A stretch of 64,000 bases of DNA from Poa pratensis (Eukaryota > Streptophyta > Magnoliopsida > Poales > Poaceae), in assembly GCA_947311845.1 (NCBI GenBank), contig CAMZMU010000089.1, positions 26,511,431 to 26,575,430 of the forward strand. Direction: 5' to 3'. The notes beneath the pieces were generated by a model. That model worked only from the letters and a program-made list of their open reading frames with translations. It ran no database searches and was not told the origin of the DNA. Below, piece by piece: positions 1 to 12,116 of this stretch. How positions within the stretch are numbered: position 1 is the first letter of the stretch; every line of letters begins with the position of its first letter. The position numbers were made by a program, and so were the translations under genes.

Positions 1-306
1 CTAACCAGGGATTCTTTAGCTCGATTACCAACCCATTACGCAAGATAAGCATCGATACGGTCTACGGCGCGTAATCATAGATTAGCTGCTAGTTGCGATT
101 AATTTGACTAATAATCGACGGCCAAGACTCGTTGAACAAACCATGATGGCTAGGACCTCAGCTTTTCCTTTACCAGAATAATAACAAAAGGTGTTCGCCA
201 TATTTGTGAGAGCATGTCTCTGGTTGGTACACGAATCAACAATACTGAAACTTTGGGAGACATCTAGACTTCCCAAACTTTTAAAGCCGGTATGTGATGA
301 GAGATG
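1..306. other. unassigned AT-rich intergenic DNA
   Basis: No convincing coding sequence, terminal repeat or RNA gene was seen here. Short open frames lack recognisable domains. It runs up to the first Stowaway element. Confidence 0.5.
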
Positions 307-308
307 TA

Positions 309-432
309 CTCCCTCCGTTCATAAAAGGATATCTCAACCTATTTCAAATTTGTATTTATCTACACACTAAATCATGTCGAGATACATGTAAATTTAAGCT
401 AGGCAGAGACATCCTTTTGTGAACGGAGGGAG
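309..432. mobile_element. Stowaway MITE (Tc1/Mariner type), 124 bp
   Basis: The ends are inverted repeats: CTCCCTCCGTTCATAAAAGG at the left and its near-perfect complement, ending in GAACGGAGGGAG, at the right. A TA dinucleotide lies on both sides (307-308 and 433-434), the target duplication expected of Mariner-type MITEs. The inside is AT-rich and non-coding. The CTCCCTCCG terminus is the hallmark of grass Stowaway elements. It has no transposase of its own. Confidence 0.93.
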
Positions 433-434
433 TA

Positions 435-1349
435 GTAAATTTTACAAGAGTGTTTCCTATTTACTACTAGTTGTTTATTTCTTTCTTTTTCCTGTTTCTA
501 CTGGTTGTTGAAAGTAGCGGTATAAAGATGTCGGAGTAATAGAAAAAATAATAAAGAAAAGTTTAATAACATAGAGTAAAAAAGATGGAATAATTTTCTA
601 TATACTAGTGGTCAAAGGCATGCATTAAAGAGAATGCAAAAATAAGGCACGACTTACATTTCTGGGATGGGGGGAGTACATGAATTTGGAAGATTCACTC
701 TATATATATATAATTGAAAACTATATAAATTTTTCCCTATTGCCCATTTTACATACAACTCTATAATGAGAATTTTATGAGTCGAACCTATGATAATTTC
801 TTTTTTCGATGAAAACTACGGCATCCACTTTATCCCTTAAGAAAATTTATGTAAATTTTCTATTCACTTGTTTTCAGAATCCTGCAAGTCAAATAGGATC
901 TCGAAATTGTTTCAAAATAAAAGGATCTAGAAAAGCATTTTTCATACAGCAGGTTTCCTTCCGTGTATGCACAAGACAAGAACCTCATGCCTCGTCCTCC
1001 TCACCACCGCTAGCGCCATCTCTGATGTCGCATACACACAACATGTGCTTTACCACCACTGCATCGTCTCCCCTCTTGTCCTAGACCGCTCACCGCCAAC
1101 ACAATGGCCTGCATCGATGGAGGATCCAAATTTGAGGACACACCGGTGTGATCAGGTCACAAGTGTCCGCGGTTTCCACGTATATATGTCTATTTCTTGC
1201 AATGGGCACAAGGAGAAAATATGGAAGACAAGCTCAGTACAATAATCACAGTGCATACAATAAGACGAAGTATGAAAACAATAGGGACAGGACAAAAGAA
1301 AAATGTAATTGTTAAGAGGTTTCAAACGATAAGATCGGTGGAACTTTGA
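435..1349. other. intergenic DNA, no gene recognised
   Basis: AT-rich to mixed sequence with short overlapping open frames on the plus strand (for example 809-1245) that have no recognisable domain and look like chance frames. No terminal repeats were found. Confidence 0.5.
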
Positions 1350-2670
1350 GACACAGCAATAATATGGTGTTTAATGGAGTCTCGCCATTGGCGATGACGA
1401 CGGGGAATAAGATTCACGGCGAGATGGCCCTATGGTGAAGGGCACGACTTCCCCGAGGGAAGCACTTTGGAGAGGGTGTCGATGGGCTAAAGGATGGTGG
1501 ATGACTATGAGTAGTTGGGATCCTAGGGCAGGATAGATTTTAAGTGTAGGTGAGAACATTTAGTGACCCTTGAGTGAGTTTGTAATCACACATGAGATGT
1601 ATTGGCCGTTTGACTAACTTTTCAATGACAATGATACGCTTTTCTATGACATTACTTGAAAAAAAAATAGTGGGAAGAAGATTAGTGTAGCTCAAACATT
1701 ATGGTCTTCAAGTTCCCTCTTTTTTTTCTCACAAAGAAAGTTCTCATATTGGTTTTTAAAGAAAAAGATAGATCCACTCTTGTCACCAAACTTCTCTAGC
1801 TTTGCCTCCTCTCCAGCATCCTCGTCGAAGTCGCTGCCACGTCGAGGACGTCGCCAAACACCACTGTCACAACTTCTTCCTATCTGACATATAGGTGTGG
1901 CCACGCCGTGGACATTCGGTACATATTTTGGGTTGACATGAACACCAACGGCATGGGCGTCGACAACAATGCGAAGCATTGTGGCTACACGAGCCTCCGC
2001 TTGGAGAGCCTCGGAGACATGCCCATGCCTGGACTGTCGTCTCGTGACTACGGCATCACATGAATCCTCTACGGTGACAATTCTGCCGCAAATCGAACGG
2101 TCTCCCTCTTCCACCTCGGCGTATCCATGAACGGCTCATGCCCACTCGTCGCCGGCCGCAACCTCAATCTGCTGCCCGGGTCGTCGCCGTAGTTTTTGCT
2201 CATCCACCGCAACACTAACGTCACCAAAACCTCATGTTCTAGCTCTGCTCGTGTCTAGCTCTGCCTCCTCTCCTCAGCGGCGCCATCTACTCATTAATGC
2301 CAACCTCAACACCGACGGCATCCTCGCACAAGTTTATGCCTTGTGTCCGAGTCAACGTCTTCCTTGTGCTTACAACTTTGTTATTCCTCAAATGTCTCAC
2401 ATATTCTAACCTATCCAACTCTCCTATCTTATTATATATCCGGGGAAGAAACACTATACACTAGATTTGGCGATCAGGGGCACTTTCCACTAGCCATGTT
2501 AGGCTACATATTCTCCCCTTGTCCCTTTGACGGTCTTCTTTGCTCATTTACTCAATGCAAATATATATACAAGTAGCTGTCACCTCTATCATACAACTCA
2601 TGCCATAAACTGATTGACTATACTTATTTAATGTGTGATTCATCTACCTCTAACAAACCTGAGCATACAT
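1350..2670. repeat. diverged duplicated segment, copy 1
   Basis: This stretch matches 4262-6530 in the same orientation. Shared blocks include the part around TGGAGAGGGTGTCGA (1469 and 4378), the block around GTGAGAACATTTAGTGACCC, and the block around ATACAAGTAG near 2565 and 6430. Copy 1 lacks both the Stowaway and the retroposon present in copy 2, so it serves as the empty-site reference for both. Weak protein-like frames (for example 1692-2114, minus) are degenerate in both copies and no function can be assigned. It may be a decayed family of GC-richer coding origin. Confidence 0.75.
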
Positions 2671-3146
2671 ATAGTTTTTCTCATGTGTCTAAAGTCTAAA
2701 CTCATCCGCCTCTAAGAAGATTGATCATTCATGTTGTTATTCTCATGCATGTACAATTGATTTTACAAAAAATGCGAGAAAAAAATTGAAGTCCATTTGA
2801 CTACCATGACATGTGCAAAGAATTTAACCCAACATGGCTAGTAGATTAGAGACACACAAATATATAAGGTGATTTTATTCGTTCCTCCTTATAGCATGTG
2901 GAAAGAGAGCAACAACATGTTCGTTCATTCACTCGATCATCTTGGCACGCCACTTGCGTGCACATTACCAATTTTTACTAATTACTTGCAATAATTTCTA
3001 TCGACTGGTCCAAGGTAGAAACTCTTTCGTTTACTTAATTTTTCAGAAACATTTTGAACCCCCAAAAAAACTGAGAAATATGAGGAGACCATTTTTTATC
3101 ATAACACGACGCTGTGTTGAAGTAGGTATGCTTGGAGGCGAGCCAT
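2671..3146. other. intergenic DNA, no feature seen
   Basis: AT-rich spacer between the duplicated segment and the hAT-like element. No gene or repeat ends were recognised. Confidence 0.45.
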
Positions 3147-4022
3147 ACGGATGGCAATGGGTACCCGATATCCGCTAACCCGACGGGTACCCGCACTAAA
3201 TGGGGAGGGTTTGGTGATGATCTAAACCCACGGGTATGCTTAGTGGTGAAGATTTAGACCCACCGGGTCTAGCGGAGGCGGGTATGGGGGTGCCAAACCC
3301 GTACCCGCGAACCCGCATACCCGACTAAAACATGTGACCCCACATGTCATTTCCTACTTTTCTTTTGTTTGAGCATATGTCATTTCCTACTAAGGCATCG
3401 CATCTAGCCTAGCCCACTAAGGCACCTAGCCCAATAAGACGCCTAGCCCACTAAAGCACTACGCACATAGCCACCCAGGCAACACACGAGCACGACATCC
3501 AAACCTAACCTAGCTGCTATCGATCGATTCGATCCCCAGCCACACAGACCGTCCACCGCCGCCTTCTTCCCATCGCCCTCAGAGCTCAGCGCTCCTCTCC
3601 CTGTCCCTCCCTCCTCAAGCTCTTTCTCCTCTCCTCTCTCGAGCCCGTGCCTCCTCCCCTCCTGCTCATGGCTCGTCTCTCCCAAGCACACGACGCCTAG
3701 CTCGCCGTCCCTCCTCTCTCCCCAAGCACATGACGACGGCCGCCTCTCTCTCTCGCAGATGTGCTCTACCACCGCCGGCTGAGGTCGACCTCTACCTCGC
3801 CTGGAAGCCACCGCCGCCTCCCGAGATCCCCTCGTCCCCTGCTCCGGTTTCTCAAGCTCTGCCTCCATCGGGTACCCGTCGGGTCCCGTAAACCCGGCGG
3901 GTGGTGGGTATGGTGGAGCTCTGTACCCGGCGGCGGGTATGGGGGCGGGTGACGGGGCGGGGAAAAGGGGCGGGTACGGGTATGGGGTGCCAAACCCGCC
4001 CCGAACCCGGCGGGTGCCATCC
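3147..4022. mobile_element. hAT-like non-autonomous element rich in GGGTACCCG-type motifs
   Basis: The left end carries GGATGGCA followed by GGGTACCC repeats. The right end carries TGCCATCC preceded by GGGTATGGGGTGCC motifs, so the termini are short inverted repeats of GGATGGCA type. The flanks CGAGCCAT (3139-3146) and TGAGCCAT (4023-4030) match at 7 of 8 bases, which fits an 8-bp hAT duplication. The interior (about 3440-3950) is pyrimidine-rich and contains long chance frames on both strands, none with a transposase motif. Exact ends are uncertain by 1-2 bases. Confidence 0.55.
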
Positions 4023-4544
4023 TGAGCCATGACCAGCGTACGACCCACTCTGGCAAGGTGGATCCTAGCGCGCCTAAGCATCTTGTGGGCTCTACCTTTC
4101 GTTGCCCGCCCTCGCCCTTTTGGCTAGGGATCCATCAACAATGATATTGGCCTATAAATGTCACGGATTTTTACGGCACCCATCCGTAAAAGTCGGACTT
4201 TATTTCTCTTTCATTTTATAATTAAGTTGTATTGGATATATCATTTTAATATATCGCGATACCGCAACGATATGGTGTTCAATGCAGTCTCGCCATAACG
4301 ACACGGAATTAAATTCACAGCGAGATGGCGCTATGGTGAAGCAGTGAAGGGCACGACTTCTCCGAGTTGAACGCTTTGGAGAGGGTGTCGACGGGCTGAG
4401 GATGCTGGATCCTAGGGCAGGTTAGATTTTAAGTGTAGGTGAGAACATTTAGTGACCCTTGAGTGAGTTTTGTAACCCACATGAGATGTCCTTGGCCGTT
4501 TGACTAACTTTTTCCATGAGAATGGTACGTTTTTCTAAGACATA

Positions 4545-4705
4545 CTCCCTCCGTTCCACAATATAAGATGTTTTAGCTCTTACACATGTTGTCTAGATTC
4601 GGGCTAAAAAGAGTGTACATATACACTAAAAGGTGTCTACATACATGTGCATGCATGTGAATGTGGAAAATGTCTAAAACATCTTATATTGTGGAACGGA
4701 GGGAG
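4545..4705. mobile_element. Stowaway MITE, 161 bp, with empty site in the paralogous copy
   Basis: Inverted termini CTCCCTCCGTTCCACAATAT and the complement ending in GTGGAACGGAGGGAG, flanked by TA on each side (4543-4544, 4706-4707). The related segment near 1650 reads GACATTACTTG with no element, so this copy gained the MITE after the segment was duplicated, or the other copy lost it cleanly. Non-coding. Confidence 0.95.
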
Positions 4706-4986
4706 TATATATTACTTGAAAAAACAGATTAGTGGAATTCAAACATTATGTTCTTGAAGTTCCTTCATTTGTTTCTTGAAAAGAATTTGACACGTTGTAT
4801 TTTAAGAAAAATATATCCACTCTTTATCTCCTGTCTGGCGTCCTCACCATGGCGACCCAGCTTTCGCTAGCTTTGCCTCCTCTCCAGCGTCCTCGCCGAT
4901 GTTTTCACCGCGTCGGGACAACGCCAAACACCACCGCTACCACTTTTTTATGACCGACATACAAGTGTGGCCACACCGTGGAAATC

Positions 4987-5950
4987 TTTTTTTTAACAGG
5001 GATAGGCCCCGAAGGGCCTGGATACTGCATTATATATTCAGCGGTGCGATACACTTTACAAAGAGGACCTTACAATAAACCAAAATAAGAACAAAGTCCT
5101 CAACTTTTGCAATACAGACCCTAGACAAAGAAAGAGGAACGCAATCGGCTCCACCGTCTTCTTCGCCTGCACTGATGGACAGAGAGCTCAAGCAATAGCC
5201 CCCACGCAAGAACCGGGGACGAAACCACTTGGTTCAGGATGGGAGAGAAGCGCTGCCGCAAGATCTCTAGAGGGCCTCCGAAACCTGACGCAGCGCCGGC
5301 GTCCAGGCTTGTAGCTGCTGCCTGCCAGCATCTTGAGTCGATGGCCAACCACAAGCCACCGAGGATCTTCTCCAAATCGCAGTATCATGAGAATCCCGAC
5401 CCCCTCCAGCTTCAAGATCCACCGCTCTGAACCGCCCCTCACCCTCGCCACCACGGCCGGCCAGGAGGGGAAGCAGAGAAGCAAGAATTGAATAACCGAA
5501 GAGGGCATATGGGCGCTTATTGAAACGAGTTGTCGCCCAGCATCTCCACTCCATCTTCCTCCTCGGAAGCCTCATCGAGATGCAGAACCACCACCACCCA
5601 GTACCGCACCGAAGCACTGGAATAGCACTCGCAGAGCAGGGGAAGACAGCCTTATTAATGGAGATGTGACGCCCCAACTCTGCCGCTTGCCACAGCCCTT
5701 GCCATCGAAACTGCGCAGCCGCGAAGACCAGAACGAAGACTCGCCAGATCCGGCCGATGGAATCCAGCGATCTACTCCAAGTCGCCACGTAGGCATACAG
5801 AAGCATCCTACAACTACTATATACAGCGTGGGAACCGGCACCTTGCCTCCACCACTCTCCGACGGCGGCGCCGCCGAGGAGGGCTTCAGCTCGGCCCGGA
5901 GAACATGAGAGCTCACTCAAAAGTTAGCGAAGAGAGAGAAAGGAAAGGAG
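4987..5950 (-). mobile_element. polyadenylated retroposon (non-LTR type), minus orientation
   Basis: Read on the minus strand this ~960-bp block begins GC-rich and ends with a sequence containing CAGGCCCTTCGGGGCCTATC followed by a run of A (plus-strand T run at 4987-4994). The paralogous segment at about 1932 lacks it, so it is an insertion. Minus-strand open frames up to 217 aa (5267-5920) show no reverse transcriptase or other domain. It could be a 5'-truncated LINE, a SINE-like element or a retrotransposed non-coding RNA. No clear target duplication was found; the target seems to have lost about 25 bp. Confidence 0.6.
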
Positions 5951-6530
5951 AGAATGAGCCCCCAACACCAACGGCACGGGCGCCGCCAGCAAACGCTTCA
6001 CCCTGTGGCTACACGAGCCTCAGCTTGGAGTGGCATGGAGGCACGCTTGTGCTTTGTCCGTCGTCTGGCTACGACGTCACGCGGATCCTCTACGGCAACA
6101 ATTCTATCGTCGACCGAACCGTATCCCTCTCCCAGCTCGACGTAGTGATGCTCTAGCTCTGCCTTCTCTCTATCTTTGCATCCTCTCCTCGGCAACTTCG
6201 TCCAATCATAAACGCCCACCTCAACGTGTCCGAGTCAACGTATTTCTTGTACTTATTACAATTTTGTTATTTCTCCAACGTCTCACATATTCTAATCTAT
6301 CTAACTCTCTACCTTATTTATCCAGGGAAGAAACACCGACGACTTCCCATTACACATGTTAGGCTACATATTCTTCCCTTGCCCCTCTGGCTGTCTTCGT
6401 CGCTCATTTACTCAATGCAAATATATATACAAGTAGTTTTCACCTCTGTCTCATGCAACTCAAGCCATAACCTGATTGACTACTTATTTAATGCGTGACT
6501 CATCTACCTCTAAATGACTTGAGAAATCTA

Positions 6531-8156
6531 TTACGAGAAAATATGTTTCAACCGCACAATCCAAATGATGTTTATGTTAATCGAAGAAACCTTTTCCATG
6601 ATTGAAAAGCCTTCTGCCACCGTAAAGAAATTTGCATGGTGTAGCAACAAATCAAAAGTAAATTTCTGGATTTATTAGTAGTTGAAGTCAAATTACGATT
6701 TAACAAAACGGTACTATAAACATGATATTTTTCTCATTCGTGGTAAATAAAGGGCTGAGAACAAAATAGTAGTAAGATGCGCAAGGTTTACTCTTGAAAT
6801 AGGCTTTCGCCCGGCTACGACCATACAACTCCATCATACAACTCACACCACACCACACCACACCACACCACATGCACCCAAGCCAAGATACAAACGTGCT
6901 AAAGAATAGCTACGAGGAGACGAAGCCATGGTTAAAGGTGGACTCCAAACCAGAGCCCTAAAGAAGTGAACGACACCAGAGTGCCGCCGCTGATCAAATG
7001 GATCAAGGTTTTCAGCAAGAGCAACAAGAAAAAGGATGAAATCCACGATGAAGCCTTCAGGAAGGAGACGACGCCCACAGATACGACGTCGCCGGTCTGG
7101 CCAAAATCAGAAAGGGTCTTTAGCCCGACAACACATCCTCTACCTCCGAATGTGGTGCGCCACGCTGCCGTACCACCCCTACCTAATGCCGAACCCCTAA
7201 CCACCACGCCGTCCACACGACCATGGTGGCCAGCCCGCACCCGAGCCATGAGCTCCATGCACAAGCACCAAGACTGGCACCACCTAGGCCGCCGCCCCGT
7301 CATCCGCGACATCGAACCCGTTGCAAGAGAAACAACATAATGCGCGACCACCGACGTGCGAGGTCTAGAGCAGCGCTCGGATCTAAGGAGAAAGAGGGGG
7401 AAGCGATGCAAGCGCAGCCCACACGCCGACAGCTAGGTCTAGGCTTGACAAACCCTGATCCAGCAACCAGCCGCACCGCAGTCCAACGGAGGACTCCACC
7501 TTTAAAATCAGTAACCGACCGGACACAACAGTATGAGCACACCAGGCTCATCAGGCCCGGCCGGTTCTAGATTGGGACCGTAAAGCTCCCACCGCCATGT
7601 TGTGGCATCTGGGATGCCGCCGTTCTCCTAACACGACCACCCGCACTAGCCAACTGTCTGGCGGGCCACTGTGCACCGTTGTCATCCGCCGAGCCGGTCT
7701 GCATGCCCCAACCTTGTTGCCCACTATCCTAGGAAAGGGAGCAGAGCCACCGAGCGTCCAGACGACATGCAGAGCAACCGGAAGCAGAGAACGGCGTGCC
7801 CGCTCTGGCCGGGGCCCACCCGACCCAGATCGGGCCCATATCTGGGCCAGCAAGCGCGACACCATTCTCCCCCAACCGGCACCACTGGCCGCCGCCGCCG
7901 TTACCTCCAGCCACCCTACATCGCCACGCACGCTGCCCAGGGCCTAAGCCCCAACAACGTCACACCTTGTTTCTATGAGCCGAGCGCTTTTCTTCACCGT
8001 ACCGCCGCCGCCGGGAACCCCACACTTCCCTGCGCGCGCGGGGAAATCATGCCCGCCACCGGCAAGGGCCGCCTGACAAAGCACGGCTAAAAGCGTGCCC
8101 TCCGCCGCCGCACCGCGCGGGCTTTGCCCGACAGCCCTCACCGGTGGCAGGGTGGA
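6531..8156. other. unassigned block, GC-rich from about 6950
   Basis: The left part is AT-rich. From about 6950 to 8156 the base composition becomes strongly GC-rich, with many overlapping frames on both strands (up to 159 aa) and no recognisable domain. Overlapping long frames on both strands are typical of GC-rich non-coding sequence. The character resembles the 5' part of a non-LTR retroposon read on the minus strand, but no poly(A) or duplication confirms this. Confidence 0.35.
6845..6872. repeat. CCACA microsatellite
   Basis: About five tandem copies of a CCACA-type pentamer. Ordinary simple-sequence repeat. Confidence 0.85.
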
Positions 8157-9034
8157 GGGGAGGGCCTGGAGAAGAGAGGCATAGTTTGCCCGGGGCAAGA
8201 GAGCGAACGAAACGGTTTTGAATCTCTAACACCAGGTTTACTCTTGGTTAAGTTTTTCATTTCTAGGTATAAAAGAATCAGAATAAATATGTGAATTTAA
8301 ACTATATGACTTGAGGATCTGTAGTTTCTCTTCCAGTATGGCAATTTGCGTGCTCTTCAAAAGAAAAAACAAATTAAGTACATTTACATCGTCCGTCTTA
8401 AGCAATCTTCTTTTTTATTTTTGTTGCACAACAAAGACTTGTATTTTTTTTTGGTTAAAGTTTTGGAAGTTCATAGTTCAGCAAAATATACAGATTTGTA
8501 AAAAAACATACACGTGTGTGTTTTAAGTACTTTTAACAATCGGGTGTTTATGTACACATATGTATAAAATCCTTTTTGGGAGCATGCAGGGTGGGTGAAG
8601 GAGATGAGAGGGGAGGGCCTGGAGAAGAGAGGCATAGTTTGCCCGGGCAAGAGAGCGAACGAAACGGTTTTGAATCTCTAACACCAGGTTTACTCTTGGT
8701 TAAGTTTTTCATTTCTAGGTATAAAAGAATCAGAATAAATATGTGAATTTAAACTATATGACTTGAGGATCTGTAGTTACTCTTCCAGTATGGCAATTTG
8801 CGTGCTCTCCAAAAGAAAAACAAATTAAGTACATTTACATCGTCCGTTTTAAGCAATCTTCTTTTTTATTTTTGTTGCACAACAAAGACTTGTATTTTTT
8901 TGGTTCAAGTTTTGGAAGTTCATAGTTCAGCAAATATACAGAATTGTAAAAAAACATACACATGTGTGTTTTTAAGTACTTTTAACAATCGGGTGTTTAT
9001 GTACACATATGTATAAAATCCTTTTTGGGAGCAT
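8157..9034. repeat. recent tandem duplication, unit about 430 bp
   Basis: Unit 1 (8157-8585) and unit 2 (8610-9034) are nearly identical, both running from GGGGAGGGCCTGGAGAAGAG to TTTTTGGGAGCAT. Differences are a few substitutions and length changes in T and A runs. A 24-bp spacer (8586-8609) lies between. The small 60-70 aa frames inside are AT-rich and lack domains. The near identity shows a recent event, unlike the older 1350/4262 duplication. Confidence 0.93.
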
Positions 9035-9367
9035 CAGAAGGAGTACTACTTTTAACAATATTTGTCCCGTCTGCTACGTCCTCGACAATGGTGATTCGTA
9101 CACTCGGCTCCCAGCGACGTCGACTAGGCTGTTCGGTTGTTATTCCCTGAAATACTGGTGTTGGTACTCTTACCAATGTTGGTTGATTACCTTAATAGAT
9201 GTGTGCGTGCACGTAGCCTTGCCATTGCGGCTTCAAATCTATACTACCTAAATAGGAGCAACCCACTATGGGTATTTCTCTTAACATGCAAGATGTCCAC
9301 CTCATCGAGCATCCACGATCAATAATAGCCTGCCATGTAAGCAAATCATGCACCTCCTACCACCTCA
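9035..9367. other. spacer, nothing recognised
   Basis: No gene or repeat end was recognised between the tandem duplication and the first Harbinger MITE. Confidence 0.45.
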
Positions 9368-9640
9368 GACTAGTCACAATGGGAGTATCATATACTAGTA
9401 TCATGCATATGATACTAGTCTATGTTACTACCTCCACAATGGGTAGTAACATAATTGTGTTATCATACAATGCTACATTTATTAGGTTGTAGACTCATAT
9501 TGCATTGGAATCCGTTATGTTACGGTATCTACCTATGATACTACTATCACCTCTTTCATCATTAATTGCAGTGACACGTCAGCTTTTTTGCCAACATGGC
9601 ATACGTGATACCACCTATGATACCCCCATTGTGGCTAGTC
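9368..9640. mobile_element. Harbinger-type (Tourist-like) MITE, 273 bp
   Basis: Termini GACTAGTCACAATGGG and, inverted, GACTAGCCACAATGGG. TCA lies on both sides (9365-9367, 9641-9643), a 3-bp duplication of the T-N-A kind used by PIF/Harbinger elements. The interior repeats motifs such as TACTAG and GTAACAT. Same family as the split MITE at 9759-14104. Confidence 0.88.
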
Positions 9641-10953
9641 TCAGTTGATTTACACGTCACATTTTCTTAATAGCCTCGATTTCAGTTCACCGGCTGTTGG
9701 CCTTCGTCCCCTGTATAGGTGGTGGCCCATCCAGTTAGTAAGTACATACGCCCACTGAGACTAGTCATAGTGGGGAGTAACTTAGAATAGTAACATACAC
9801 ATGTTACTAGGCTAAGGGCGTGTTCGGCAACCCTCCAACTCCCAAATCCGTGGTGCTCCGAACCGGAGCAGTACCGAACATGACAATTCCGTGGAGCCAG
9901 ATCTCCAGAGCGGACCTATTTCTGTGTACAAACAGCGGAGCACCTCATTCGGAGATCCGCGGAGCAGCCGAGCGCGGAGCAGCGTGTATTTACGAAGAGA
10001 GTGCCACCGCCAAGTGAAAAACTGTTCGCTGCTTTCCTTTTCTTTTCTCCCGAGCGAGCGAGGCAGACAGAGCGAGCACCCACACCATCGTCTCGTTCGA
10101 CTCCCAGGTACGCGTGACCTAGCCGCCACCTCCATAGTCTCCGGCTGCCGCCGCCGCCCCCCACTCCGGCCGCCGTCCCCGACTCCAGATCGACGCCGGA
10201 CTCCACGCCCCGTCCTCATCCCCGACTCCAGATCGACACCGGACTCCACGCCTCCGTCCTCGTCTTCCTCCGGTGAGAAATCCCTTCTTTGGTTCTTCCT
10301 CCGCCATTGCTGAGCAGCTCGTGCTGGATTGGGGTGAGATAGGCTGTCAAGCGGGGCGGGATGCGGGTTAGCTATTTGCACTACCGCTGCTTTAGTTTGA
10401 TTGCAGTGCGCGCTTCCGTTTGGCTTGGAGAAATAGATCCATCGATGTACTAGCTTCCGGCGTTCCTACTACTGTACTAGATGCTGGCACTCCGATCCAT
10501 GATGTACTAGCTTCCATCGATGTACTACTGCTCTCCGAACTCCGATCCATGATCTGCTCGTATTTATGCTTGCTTTATTGTCTGGTTACTTAATTTTAAG
10601 AGTTTAGCATAGTTCATGTGATGGTGAACCTTGTGCTAGCTATGGTGAACCTTAATTTTACATCAATTGTGGCTGGATAGTGGGGAATTAAAATCGTTCT
10701 TGGTCATTTGCTTTTCTTGTTTCATTCTAATGTCTATTGCTTCTGTACTATTGCTGTTTGGTAGCACTGAGTTGATAATTCTTTTGTGTTGGAATCTCGT
10801 TGACAGATGCATTTTGTTTGCTGTGTTGTGTAGTTAGGTATGTAAAAACTATAGTGCATCATTTCTATATTTGTTTGCTATGTATTATCAGTGGTTATTT
10901 TCTATATTACAGTGCTATAGAAGTGACACCATTTTTGTAGACTTGTGTCAACA

Positions 10954-11899
10954 ATGGCTGCTGAATGGAGTGAGGACAACACTAGGATAATCACTGATTT
11001 GTTTGTGAAGCAAGTGCGGCTGGTAATAGGCCAAACACTTACTTGACACTAGAGCATACGCGGATGTTGCTAAAGAATTCGAGAGTATAACCGGATGGAC
11101 TATAAGCCCCAACTTAAAACAAATGGGACAAGCTGAAAGCTGACTACAACACATTCAAGAAACTCCGATTGAGGGAGACTGGAGGAGGATGGGACATAGA
11201 GCGAAATACTGTAAGACAAGATCCCGAGTGGTGGAAGAAGGCAGTACAAGTGATCGTCATGCCTCTGTTTTACTTCCTATAATTTAATAAACTTATCTTA
11301 TTGACAATGTTGTTTGTTTTGTTGTATCACAGGACATTCCAGGCCGTGGCAAGTTCAAGAAGCATGGGCTTCGCAATGAAGCAAACTTGAGTGTGATGTT
11401 TGAGGACATCACAAGTGATGGCAATGATCATTGGAACCCTTCTTCGGGCGTACCACCTCCTTCAAGTGAAGTGTTAGCAGATGCCTTGAATGTTGATGCC
11501 ATCCAAGATCTAGATAGTGAGGATGCTTATGAACCGCAGCAAGTCCAGGTGATGTAGGAGCTGGTTCTTCGGGAGTCAAGAGGCTTGGAAAGTTTGTGCA
11601 TGATGGAAACAAGAAACCCAAGGGTGCAGTAGTGATGCAGGAGCAGATTACAAGATTGGTGACATTGCTGAGAGATCCCAATCTTCTTTTGAGTCTTTCT
11701 TGAAGAGTGATGATGATGCATCTGTCAAGACTACCATGGATGCGGTTTTAGCATGTGGCGCCGAAGAAGGAAGTGACGAGCACTACATTGCCACTGAGTT
11801 GATGGCCAAGAGAGACCAAAGGAGATTTTTATGCACATGAGTGTGGGGTCTCGTAAGGGTTGGCTTCGTAGGAAGTTTGATTACAAGTATGCGAAGTAG
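10954..11899 (+). pseudogene. PIF/Harbinger ORF1 (Myb/SANT-like DNA-binding protein), decayed
   Basis: The start is the ATG at 10954 (MAAEWSEDNTRIITDLFVKQ), which resembles the N terminus of Myb/SANT-like proteins of plant Harbinger elements. These bind element ends and assist the transposase. The frame breaks after 30 codons, probably by loss of one base near 11020; the similarity then continues in another frame. An intron with donor near 11252 and acceptor near 11333 (CACAG) is likely. More breaks follow in exon 2, for example around 11545-11560. The conserved end near 11840-11899 has the RKGWLRRKFDYKYAK-type tail, then TAG. Function is known from the family only. Confidence 0.75.
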
Positions 11900-12116
11900 A
11901 TGGTGCTACGAATTGTGTTGGTTGTTTATGTACTATCTACTATGTCACGAGACTATTTGTGCACTTTGTTAAACCCTTACTCTTATTTGGCTTGTAACAA
12001 CTATTTTGATAATATATACTTTGTTGTGCACTTTGTTGATGGCCAATATATGTCTTTCTATCATGTTTTTGTGCATGATGCTAACTATTTGTAACTTGTT
12101 CATTGTGTATGTGCAG

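Larger units (their letters stand above)
4262..6530. repeat. diverged duplicated segment, copy 2, carrying two insertions
   Basis: Direct-orientation copy of 1350-2670, larger because of a Stowaway at 4545-4705 and a retroposon-like insertion at about 4987-5950. On either side of both insertions the similarity to copy 1 resumes: TTACTTGAAAAA after the MITE, and AACACCAACGGCA after the retroposon. Like copy 1 it has no intact gene. Confidence 0.75.

Noticed and set aside
3443..4081. 212-aa minus-strand open frame
   Set aside because: Lies across the GC-rich hAT-like element, is low-complexity (Pro, Arg, Gly), has a rival frame on the plus strand and no domain.
5267..5920. 217-aa minus-strand open frame
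   Set aside because: Inside the retroposon-like insertion; no domain, and another minus-strand frame overlaps it. Kept as part of the mobile element only.
9812..10381. 189-aa minus-strand frame and 140-aa plus-strand frame
   Set aside because: They span the terminal repeat of the Harbinger element and its GC-rich leader; overlapping frames on both strands, no domain.
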